Origin: Reichenbachiella versicolor
GTDB lineage: Bacteria > Bacteroidota > Bacteroidia > Cytophagales > Cyclobacteriaceae
Reading direction: 5' to 3'
Length of the DNA stretch: 64,000 nt
NCBI RefSeq assembly: GCF_003171675.1
Contig: NZ_QFZQ01000006.1
Location: 310,001 to 374,000, forward strand
Below are positions 25,817-32,875 of the stretch, piece after piece. How positions within the stretch are numbered: position 1 is the first letter of the stretch; each line of letters begins with the position of its first letter. Made by a program: the position numbers and the translations under genes. The notes beneath the pieces were generated by a model, which was given only the letters and a program-made list of their open reading frames with translations, did no database searches and was not told the DNA's origin.

Positions 25817-26545
25817 CGTCATTACGAACGCAGTGAAGTAATCTCTCAAATGAAAGCAGCAACGTACCTGAACAGATCGCCGCGCTATGCTCGCGATGAC
25901 GGGTCGAAAAGCATCATGTCAAAACTAACGTCTTTGTGAGGAGGAACCACATGGCAATCTCTCAAAATGAAGTAGTACCATACTCGTATAGATCGTTCAC
26001 GATGACAGTTATAAATCAAAGAAACAGCGTCATTACGAACGCAGTGAAGTAATCTCTCAAATGAAAGTAGCAACGTACCGGAGCAGATCGCAGCGCTGTG
26101 CTCGCGATGACGGGTCGAAAAGTATCATGTCAAAATTACTACCGTCTTTGCGAGGAGGGACGACGTGGCAATCTCTCAAAATGAAGTAGTAACATACCCG
26201 AATAGATCGCCGCACTGTGTTCACGATGACGGTTATAAATCAAAGAAACAGCGTCATTACGAACGCAGTGAAGTAATCTCTCAAATGAAAGCAACAACGT
26301 ACCGGAGCAGATCGCAGCGCTGTGCTCGCGATGACGGATCGAAAAGTATCATGTTAAAACTACCCGTCTTTGTGAGTAGGAACCACATGGCAATCGCTCA
26401 AAATGAAGTAGTACTATACCCGAATAGATCGTTCACGATGACGGCTATAAATCAAAGAAACAGCGTCATTACGAACGCAGTGAAGTAATCTGTTCGTTGA
26501 ACCACTGTATGACCTAAACAGATCGCTTCATTCCTCGCGATGACG
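25817..26545. repeat. Tandem composite A/B repeat array
   Basis: Unit A starts at 25817, 26028, 26252 and 26464 (CGTCATTACGAACGCAGTG ... GATGACGGGTCG). Unit B starts at 25929, 26143 and 26365 (CGTCTTTGTGAGGAGGAACC ... GATGACGGTTATAAATCAAA). The A-to-A period is 211, 224 and 212 bp. Each unit is a family 2 palindromic element with arms ending GATGACG. No open frame with gene-like features is present. Confidence 0.85.
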
Positions 26546-26664
26546 ATTCGAAAAGCATCATGTTAAAACTACTACCTTTATTGAGAGAAGGTATGGTGAT
26601 GGTTTGTCAATTACATTTTTCAGAATGGTCTGGCTGATGTCCTCAATTTTTTTTCTTTTCCCGG

Positions 26665-26798
26665 CATCTACTGACTTGAAGTGCACAAATTTTCATTTTT
26701 GAATTATCCAACTGACTTGAAGCAAAAAAGAATTTTTTTCTAATAATCCAGCTGGAGTGGAGCTCGTAGATTTTTTGCGTGCTTCAAGTCAGTGGATG
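26665..26798. repeat. Inverted repeat element, about 134 bp
   Basis: CATCTACTGACTTGAAG (26665-26681) is the inverse, with one mismatch, of CTTCAAGTCAGTGGATG (26782-26798). CTGACTTGAAG also occurs a third time between them. The interior is A/T tract rich. It could be a non-autonomous element remnant or a large hairpin. No gene is present. Confidence 0.55.
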
Positions 26799-26937
26799 TA
26801 ATGTGAGAAAAATTTTAAATAGTACAAACAGGACATCATTCATCTAGAAAAAATCACTCAAGGATTGCGTAAACAAGTCATCTGAACTAGGAAGTATATT
26901 TCTACCTTAAACATACAGATGGCAACTTTCATATAGC

Positions 26938-27621
26938 TCAATGTGTGTATTCGCTACTGGCTATTCTTAGAAGCTTTATTTCATCTACTACATGAATGGC
27001 TCTACCTGTGACAGTAATCAAACCGTCTTCTTTCAACTCTTTTAATAATCTGCCTAAACTTTCTCGTACCGTACCTATAAGATTAGCTAGATCTTCCCTA
27101 GAAATGAGTATACCTGCATCGTCATACTTCTTGGTAAGTATCAAAAGATATAATGCCAAGCGCTCACGAACTTGCTTCTGTGCTAGTACTGTAATCACAT
27201 TTACTAACACCCCAAATTCATGGCTCATATTATGAATGAGTAAATCGTGCAGTGAGGGAATCGTTTTCATCAGTTGTTCAAACCGAGACTTGCTGATAAA
27301 AGCCACTTCACAATCCTCTATCGCTTCACACGAGTCTTCAAAATTCTCATTGCAGAGCAAGGCATGATATCCCATTAGGTCTCCTTTGTTATATATATAA
27401 AAAATCTGATCCTTCCCCATCAATCCTGTCTTGAATATCTTAGCTCGTCCTGACAGGATAATAAATACACCTGTAGGAATACCATTTTCGTAAAATAATA
27501 GTTTACCTTTTTTGAACCGAAGTGTCTCAGCTTGATTCATGATTATTTGCTGATCTTGAGCAGACAAAGACGAAAGTATCTTATTGCTTTCAAAATCAAA
27601 CTTCCTAAGGTCAATTTTCAT
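26938..27621 (-). CDS. Crp/Fnr family transcriptional regulator
   Basis: A 227-residue regulator. The ATG at 27621 (MKIDLRKFDFESNK) gives a normal N-terminus; an ATG 33 bp upstream (MLHLKTTHV) lies within the ATGTAACAT repeats. The beta-roll (GKLLFYENGIPTGVFIILSGRAKIF) and a winged helix with SREDLANLIGTVRESLGRLLKELKEDGLI are typical of Crp/Fnr; the recognition helix (TVRESLGRLL) is that of Crp-type activators. There is no iron-sulfur Cys cluster; two cysteines occur in NENFEDSCEAIEDCEV. It is divergent from the small gene at 27694 and from the SulP operon, and its own promoter region carries paired repeats, suggesting autoregulation. Confidence 0.92.
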   Translation of the reverse strand: MKIDLRKFDFESNKILSSLSAQDQQIIMNQAETLRFKKGKLLFYENGIPTGVFIILSGRAKIFKTGLMGKDQIFYIYNKGDLMGYHALLCNENFEDSCEAIEDCEVAFISKSRFEQLMKTIPSLHDLLIHNMSHEFGVLVNVITVLAQKQVRERLALYLLILTKKYDDAGILISREDLANLIGTVRESLGRLLKELKEDGLITVTGRAIHVVDEIKLLRIASSEYTH

Positions 27622-27654
27622 AAATGTAACATGAGTTGTTTTCAAATGTAACAT
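27622..27654. promoter_or_regulatory. Paired ATGTAACAT sites at Crp/Fnr gene start
   Basis: AAATGTAACAT occurs at 27622-27632 and again at 27644-27654, exactly 22 bp apart. ATGT-A-ACAT is palindromic. A third copy (ATGTAACAT) lies at 30377-30385 and an ATGTTAC partial at 27694. These are candidate operators. Confidence 0.5.
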
Positions 27655-27693
27655 TTATCACATTTATATGTATCGGATATCCTATTTTAAAAT

Positions 27694-28062
27694 ATGTTAC
27701 TCGATTTCCTTTGCATTGTGATACGGAACAAAACCATATTATCCATAGTCGCACTTACTGTGTTACTTTCCATGACTACTGCAGATACACTGTACTTGTT
27801 TGTGGAACCTAAGGATTTGAAGGCCTGTGAATTTGAACTAGAGGAGCTCAATGAAAGTGAAGAAGAAGAAAAAAATTCTTCAATTAGTTTTGAAGCCCCC
27901 TTAGAGTTTGACATCTGCATCAATGTTATCCTTTCCAGTACACTTAGTCTGCCCCTAAACCAACTTAGTACAAAAAGATCGTCAAGGTCATTCTTTAAAA
28001 GTAAGACACCACTATGCATTTTATTTTGCAGTCTTAAAATAAACTGCCCCCCCTTTCTTTAA
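27694..28062 (+). CDS. Small secreted protein of unknown function
   Basis: A 122-residue protein with an N-terminal hydrophobic segment (TILSIVALTVLLSMTTA) that looks like a signal peptide, followed by an acidic low-complexity stretch (FELEELNESEEEEKNSS). It then ends with a basic/hydrophobic C-terminus. I recognise the layout (acidic middle after a signal and a short C-terminal part) as that of small hypothetical proteins repeatedly seen in Bacteroidota, but no function is known. It is divergent from the Crp-like gene and about 210 bp before the SulP operon. An antisense frame also exists but is less gene-like. Confidence 0.6.
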   Translation: MLLDFLCIVIRNKTILSIVALTVLLSMTTADTLYLFVEPKDLKACEFELEELNESEEEEKNSSISFEAPLEFDICINVILSSTLSLPLNQLSTKRSSRSFFKSKTPLCILFCSLKINCPPFL

Positions 28063-28106
28063 TCGAAGCTATTCCCCTTATGCTAGTGGTGTAAGAATCA
28101 ATAACC

Positions 28107-28205
28107 TATAGAGTGGACAGACTCTAAGTACTCTTATCGGCACCGTATAGAGTCTATTGCTTCAACAATTCTTTTATCAAAACAGATTCTATGATGTATA
28201 GAATC
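28107..28205. promoter_or_regulatory. Repeated TATAGAGT-type half-sites upstream of SulP operon
   Basis: Plus-strand sites are TATAGAGT at 28107-28114, TATAGAGTCT at 28146-28155 and TATAGAATC at 28197-28205. Inverted sites are AGACTCTA at 28119-28126 and GATTCTAT at 28185-28192. GATTCTATGATGTATAGAATC is a perfect inverted repeat (8-bp arms, 5-bp centre). They lie within 165 bp of the ATG at 28271. Confidence 0.5.
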
Positions 28206-28270
28206 AAAATTTCACCGGACAGTTGATCCGTTGACAGGCACTGTATTGCCTTTTCAAATCATAATAAATC

Positions 28271-29980
28271 ATGAAATCAAGATTAAACGAATCCATAAAA
28301 AATATAAGAAGAGATGCTATGGCTGGCATCGTCACGGGAGTAATGGCCGTTCCATTGACCGTAGGTATATGTTTGATGTCAGACTATCCGGTCATGACAG
28401 GGTTATACACTGCGATTTTCGCTGGAATCATTAGCTTCATCACTTACCTATACAAACCTGGTAATTATACTGGCATGCCTGGTGTGGCTGCTGGTCTTGC
28501 TCCTGCTTTGGCATTAGGGGTTCATACTTTTGGTATGGAGAATATGCCATTTGTTATTCTCTTGACTTCGATATTTCAGGTCATAGTATGGAAATACAGA
28601 CTAGAGAGTTATATACTCAAACTTGTACCTCATTATTTGGTTGAAGGTCTGCTAGCAGGTGTAGGTCTGAAGATAGCGCTGAAATTCATTCCTTTTTTAT
28701 ACGACATCGAACATGAAACTGATGTATGGCTTAACTATGAACGAGAGATAATTCTAGTACTAAGTTTAATATCTTTTATCTCATTCGTATTGCTTTACAA
28801 GTATTACAAGAAGAAGATGCCGGCACTACCATATTTCGTTATTATGGCTAGTGGGTTTGCATTGAGTTTTTTCTTACCTCTACCTAAAATCAGTATCAAA
28901 CATATTGATTTTAACCTCGTACTGCCATTACCTCACTTTGAACACTTGGATACTCCTGAGACTATCACTCTAGTGTTAAAGATGGTGATGTATGCTATGA
29001 TGCTAGGTACAATTGATATCATCGAGCAGGTCATGTCAAATGTCGCTATCGAAAAAATGGACCCTCTCAACAGAAAAGCTAATACTAATAATAGCTTATT
29101 AGCTATCTGGATAGCCAATATAGGCGGTACATTTTTTGGCGGCATGACTAATTTGGATGGTCTGGCAAAAAGCACTACCAACACTGTAGCTGGCGCCATA
29201 ACTAAAACTTCTAACCTATTCACCTCCTTATTCATTCTTGGTATTGTACTCTTCCCTGAAGTACTGAGTCATATGCCTGAATATGCTCTCGGCGTCATCA
29301 TGGTGTATTCTGGCTGGAAAATGATTGCCAATATCGCTCATGTACGCACTGAGGGTAGATACGCTCTGATTATGGCTGGAGTATGCGGATTCCTCGTTTT
29401 TGAGCTTGGTATTTTTGAAGGTCTTCTGCTCTTACTGGGAGTACATGCTGTGATTCAGTTCATATTCATGAAAAGAATTGGCAAATCTTACAATGAAATA
29501 TGGAGAATTTTCGTCTCTACTTTTCACCAAGGTGGAGATCCTGCAGGACTGGATTTTATCGACAAGCAGCAAGAACCAAGTGTCCCTGTTCTAGACAAAT
29601 GGCTAGATACGATAAACTCTCACAATATTGATGCTCTAATGAAACTCTATGCGGAGGACGCCATGATGATACCTGCACTTTCGACCAGAGTTCGTCGAAA
29701 CATCGATCAAATAAAAGATCTATTCCGAGATCTATTCGAAAAAGACGACTTGAACTTGACTCTGTATCAAGTATCAACTCAAAAGATCAATGGATTAAAA
29801 GTGGATAATGGTCAATATAGAATGAAATGGACCTCTCAAGGATTTGAAGAGAGCATTTACCTTAGGTTTTCGTTCGTAATTAAAGACGGAAAAATAATCA
29901 GTCACCACTCTAGTATAGAACCTTCCGAAAATATGACTGTATCTCATCCCAAAGCTTACGATTTAGATTACGTAGAATAA
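28271..29980 (+). CDS. SulP-family anion transporter with C-terminal NTF2/SnoaL-like domain
   Basis: A 569-residue fusion. Residues about 1-420 form a SulP (SLC26-like) inner-membrane transporter: DAMAGIVTGVMAVPLTVGI, YTGMPGVAAGLAPALALG, MTNLDGLAKSTTNTVAGAITKTS, and multiple membrane segments. The usual C-terminal STAS domain is absent. Instead, residues about 438-555 resemble an NTF2/SnoaL-like (DUF4440/CaMKII-association type) fold: WLDTINSHNIDALMKLYAEDAMM, IDQIKDLFRDLF, and IYLRFSFVIKDGKIISHHSSI. The transported anion is unknown; bicarbonate and sulfate are common for SulP. It begins an operon with two uncharacterised membrane genes (8 bp to the next start). Upstream repeats may be operators. 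Confidence 0.9.
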   Translation: MKSRLNESIKNIRRDAMAGIVTGVMAVPLTVGICLMSDYPVMTGLYTAIFAGIISFITYLYKPGNYTGMPGVAAGLAPALALGVHTFGMENMPFVILLTSIFQVIVWKYRLESYILKLVPHYLVEGLLAGVGLKIALKFIPFLYDIEHETDVWLNYEREIILVLSLISFISFVLLYKYYKKKMPALPYFVIMASGFALSFFLPLPKISIKHIDFNLVLPLPHFEHLDTPETITLVLKMVMYAMMLGTIDIIEQVMSNVAIEKMDPLNRKANTNNSLLAIWIANIGGTFFGGMTNLDGLAKSTTNTVAGAITKTSNLFTSLFILGIVLFPEVLSHMPEYALGVIMVYSGWKMIANIAHVRTEGRYALIMAGVCGFLVFELGIFEGLLLLLGVHAVIQFIFMKRIGKSYNEIWRIFVSTFHQGGDPAGLDFIDKQQEPSVPVLDKWLDTINSHNIDALMKLYAEDAMMIPALSTRVRRNIDQIKDLFRDLFEKDDLNLTLYQVSTQKINGLKVDNGQYRMKWTSQGFEESIYLRFSFVIKDGKIISHHSSIEPSENMTVSHPKAYDLDYVE

Positions 29981-29987
29981 TACCACT

Positions 29988-30338
29988 ATGAGCAATTCTT
30001 ATATAAAAAATGTAATCATAGGAGTCCTTTTTCTTTTGGTACTCGGTAGTCTTGATATAAACCATTCAAAATTAATCAGAAAACAAATGAAAGAGACACT
30101 GATTTCTTCAATAGATCAAAGATTACTATTGGATTCAGCTATCATCAGAAAACAATGTGTAATACTCCAAGATGACTCTACTGCCGCTGTGTATATAATA
30201 AACCAACTAGAACTATCAGAAAATACAGGCTATTTGATACTCGAAAACTTAAAGCGTCATTGCATCTTAGATTCTACTACCTACACTATAGCTAGGTCTA
30301 ATATGAAGACTCAGAACTTTGTTAAAAACTATCTGTGA
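29988..30338 (+). CDS. Small membrane-anchored protein of unknown function
   Basis: A 116-residue protein with one N-terminal hydrophobic segment (YIKNVIIGVLFLLVLGSL) and a polar remainder. No motif is recognised; two cysteines are present (KQCVIL, KRHCIL). It starts 8 bp after the SulP stop codon, so it is almost certainly co-transcribed. It may be an accessory subunit of the transporter, but nothing in the sequence proves it. Confidence 0.7.
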   Translation: MSNSYIKNVIIGVLFLLVLGSLDINHSKLIRKQMKETLISSIDQRLLLDSAIIRKQCVILQDDSTAAVYIINQLELSENTGYLILENLKRHCILDSTTYTIARSNMKTQNFVKNYL

Positions 30339-30450
30339 TTTCACTTTTTCTACCCCGGATAAGACCTAAGAATACTATGTAACATTCAGAGGCCTTAGAA
30401 TCAGTTTCAATCTCAAGTTCATTATAGAACTTTAGATAATCGACATCATA

Positions 30451-31182
30451 ATGCACAATCAATATTTATCATTTGTAGACCATTGGCATGAGATCGCCGT
30501 AGTATGGAGCCAAGTGGCGTTGTACTCCGCTATAGCTATATTTCTTTATTATAACATTATGGTCTTGAAATGCAAACGGGCTGCAGCAAAGCACCAATAC
30601 ATGTCAAAAAGGGAAATTCAATACTACTGGCTGACTGCGCTCACTTTATGTATCAGCTTGATATTCTATTTGAATTCCATAATGGTGTGGGAAAATACTC
30701 CCGAAGCAGAATTGATATGGTTGTTTAAACTTTTTGTTAGTATCAGCATTGGTCTAGCTATTGCCATCTTTACCAATAGGTATTTTTATATCTACCATCC
30801 TTTTAACTTGGAAAAGAAGTTGCAAAAATTGCGCTTCAGACCGAGAGTTTCCCCCGTGACAGGACAAAAGATGCATTTATTAACTGAAGACGAAGAAGAT
30901 GTTCATTTGACACTAGATATGATAGAACATGAAAAAATCAATGCATTCGAATATGATGTCTGGATAGATGATAGTTCAGGGTATAAACTGATCGAGGTCT
31001 ATAAAGGCAACCTATATCTCGACATTTGCAAGAAATGTAACTATAGAACGGCTCATGAAACCAAAGAAGAAATAATTTTGGATGACTATGACCTTTTAGT
31101 GCAAAAACTGATTAAACACTATAGGTGCTACTATTGTGATCATGAACAGACTAAAACTGCAAAGTTGGTCATTGAAGGATAA
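30451..31182 (+). CDS. Membrane protein with C-terminal CxxC pairs
   Basis: A 243-residue protein with three N-terminal membrane segments (YSAIAIFLYYNIMVLKC, YWLTALTLCISLIFYLNSIMV, WLFKLFVSISIGLAIAIFTN) and a cytoplasmic C-terminal half. The C-terminal part carries two CxxC pairs (DICKKCNYRTAH and YRCYYCDHEQ) that may bind zinc or iron, and is acidic in between. I do not recognise a family. It is co-oriented with the SulP operon, 112 bp downstream, so could belong to it. An ATGTAACAT site lies just upstream at 30377. Confidence 0.75.
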   Translation: MHNQYLSFVDHWHEIAVVWSQVALYSAIAIFLYYNIMVLKCKRAAAKHQYMSKREIQYYWLTALTLCISLIFYLNSIMVWENTPEAELIWLFKLFVSISIGLAIAIFTNRYFYIYHPFNLEKKLQKLRFRPRVSPVTGQKMHLLTEDEEDVHLTLDMIEHEKINAFEYDVWIDDSSGYKLIEVYKGNLYLDICKKCNYRTAHETKEEIILDDYDLLVQKLIKHYRCYYCDHEQTKTAKLVIEG

Positions 31183-31251
31183 TATCTCATCCTCCTCAGT
31201 GTTGTTTTAGAGATGTGTTATATATACGGACAATCGCTGGAATATTTATTA

Positions 31252-31872
31252 CTAGCGTATATCTAAATATTTGTGCGTTTGGAGTGAAATGTTCCAGTCA
31301 GGGTTGGATTTTACATAGTCTATGATCGACTGATGTACTTGGGAGGCTTTGCTCCACTCGGGCTGTAGCAACAGTACACAATCGTCATTAACCTTAGTTC
31401 TATGTTCCTCTGCAAATTTGAAATCTGACTTATTGAAGGCTATTACTTTTAGTTCATCTGCTTCTGAATAAATGCTCTCGTGTGGTGCTTTGAACTTCTT
31501 AGGGGAAAAACACACCCAGTCCCATGAACCAGTGATTGGATAAGCGCCAGACGTCTCGATATTGGTGATATAACCTTCTGATTGAAGCCTTTCTGTCAGT
31601 TCCGTCATATCGTACATCAGCGGCTCTCCACCTGTGACGATTACCAGACTCGACTCATAGTCTTTTATTTCATGGAGAATCTCGTCAATAGTCTTGAATG
31701 GATGATCCTCTTCGTTCCAAGACTCTTTGACATCACACCATACACAGCCCACATCACAGCCTCCTAAACGTATGAAGATAGCTGGCTTACCGGAGTGGAA
31801 GCCTTCTCCCTGTATGGAATAGAATATTTCCATAATGGGAAGTTTGGGTGATATTTTGGGTTGATAGTCCAT
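31252..31872 (-). CDS. queE: 7-carboxy-7-deazaguanine synthase
   Basis: A radical SAM enzyme that rearranges carboxy-tetrahydropterin to 7-carboxy-7-deazaguanine, a step in queuosine (tRNA) biosynthesis. The N-terminus has the QueE-type IFYSIQGEGFHSGKPAIFIRLGG motif and the cluster motif CDVGCVWCD, with Cys39, Cys43 and Cys46 binding a 4Fe-4S centre. GGEPL (the SAM-binding motif) follows at about residue 80, and the C-terminal QTHKYLDIR is typical. At 206 residues it is the right size. The other queuosine genes are not in the window. An inverted repeat element lies upstream, separating it from folD. Confidence 0.94.
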   Translation of the reverse strand: MDYQPKISPKLPIMEIFYSIQGEGFHSGKPAIFIRLGGCDVGCVWCDVKESWNEEDHPFKTIDEILHEIKDYESSLVIVTGGEPLMYDMTELTERLQSEGYITNIETSGAYPITGSWDWVCFSPKKFKAPHESIYSEADELKVIAFNKSDFKFAEEHRTKVNDDCVLLLQPEWSKASQVHQSIIDYVKSNPDWNISLQTHKYLDIR

Positions 31873-31885
31873 TTATTGTTTTGAC

Positions 31886-31993
31886 ATCCTGACGCAAGAA
31901 GGGGCTTAGCGCGAAAATAATAAAGCAATCTATTTAGGTGACGTGACACGTTACGCTAACAGATTGCTTCGTCGTGTTTTCTACTTATGACGA
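31886..31993. repeat. Family 2-like palindromic element between queE and folD
   Basis: Contains AAAGCAATCTATTTAGG and the inverse ACAGATTGCTTCGTCGTG, which are the same core arms as in other family 2 copies. It ends TATGACGAG. It lies in the 132-bp gap between folD and queE. Confidence 0.55.
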
Positions 31994-32004
31994 GTATTTG
32001 TTTT

Positions 32005-32874
32005 TTACAATTTCGCTTTTGCTGCTCTCAGAGTATTAATCATCAATGAGGCAATTGTCATCGGCCCTACTCCTCCTGGTACGGGAGTAATATGGCTTAC
32101 TTTCTTGGACACTTCTTCGAATTCAACGTCCCCTGATAATCTATACCCCGACTTACGTGTGTCATCTGCTACTCTGGTAGTTCCCACATCGATGACTACT
32201 GCACCTTCCTTCACCATATCAGCTGAGATCAATCCTGGCTTACCTACTGCTACTACAAGGATGTCGGCTTCTTTAGTATGCTTAGCTAGATCTACCGTAT
32301 ATTTCTGACAGGTAGTGACTGTAGCTCGACCATCATGAGAAAGCATCATAGACAGTGGAGCTCCTACTAACCTACTCGCTCCTACGATCACTGCATGCTT
32401 ACCTTCTGTATCGATATCATATCTTTTCAACAATTCCATGATACCATATGGCGTAGCAGGCATCAATAATTGATTATCCGATACAATGCTTCCAAAGTTC
32501 TCATTCGCAAAACCATCCACATCCTTTTCTGGAATAATGGCATCCGTCACCTTATCTACAGAAATGTGATCTGGTAATGGCAATTGAACAATAAAACCAT
32601 CAATATCTTCGTCCGCATTGAGCTGTTCTACATGTTTAAGAAGCTTTTCTTCAGAAATAGTAGCCGCAAACTGCAATAGGGTATAATCAAAACCAACTGC
32701 CTTACATGCGTTGATTTTGCCATTTACATAGGTATGACTAGCTCCGTCATCTCCTACTATAATAATAGCTAGATGTGGGGCACGCTGTCCATTAGCTTTC
32801 ATCCCGTCTACCTGAGACTTGATTTCAGCTTTGATATCTGTAGATATTTTCTTTCCGTCGATGATAGTCGGCAT
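32005..32874 (-). CDS. folD: Bifunctional methylene-THF dehydrogenase/cyclohydrolase
   Basis: Converts 5,10-methylene-THF to 10-formyl-THF in two steps (NADP-dependent oxidation, then hydrolysis) in the one-carbon pool of the cytoplasm. ATG 32874 (MPTIIDGKKISTDIK) is the natural N-terminus; the frame is open 51 bp further upstream but would run into the lepA stop. Signature motifs are VGDDGASHTYVNGK, QLPLPDHIS, GRSDIVG-like VIVGASRLVGAPLSMML, and PGGVGPMTIASLM near the end. It begins one base after the lepA stop on the same strand, so the two are tightly coupled. Confidence 0.95.
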   Translation of the reverse strand: MPTIIDGKKISTDIKAEIKSQVDGMKANGQRAPHLAIIIVGDDGASHTYVNGKINACKAVGFDYTLLQFAATISEEKLLKHVEQLNADEDIDGFIVQLPLPDHISVDKVTDAIIPEKDVDGFANENFGSIVSDNQLLMPATPYGIMELLKRYDIDTEGKHAVIVGASRLVGAPLSMMLSHDGRATVTTCQKYTVDLAKHTKEADILVVAVGKPGLISADMVKEGAVVIDVGTTRVADDTRKSGYRLSGDVEFEEVSKKVSHITPVPGGVGPMTIASLMINTLRAAKAKL

Positions 32875-32875
32875 A

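Noticed and set aside
25473-26488. Several open frames reading peptides like RHYERSEVISQMK
   Set aside because: They are translations of the non-coding family 2 palindromic repeats; the same peptide recurs with each copy and has no start context or domain.
25817-26545. CRISPR array or integron attC array
   Set aside because: Repeat period is about 215 bp, units are palindromic elements with no unique spacers or cassette genes, and no integrase was found.
27687-28019. 110-codon minus-strand frame opposite the small gene at 27694
   Set aside because: It is Ser-rich low complexity produced by the Glu-rich run of the opposite strand. The plus frame has a signal peptide and is more gene-like.
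31886-31993. Riboswitch upstream of queE
   Set aside because: The structure is a copy of the dispersed family 2 palindrome, not a preQ1-type aptamer, and it recurs elsewhere in the window.
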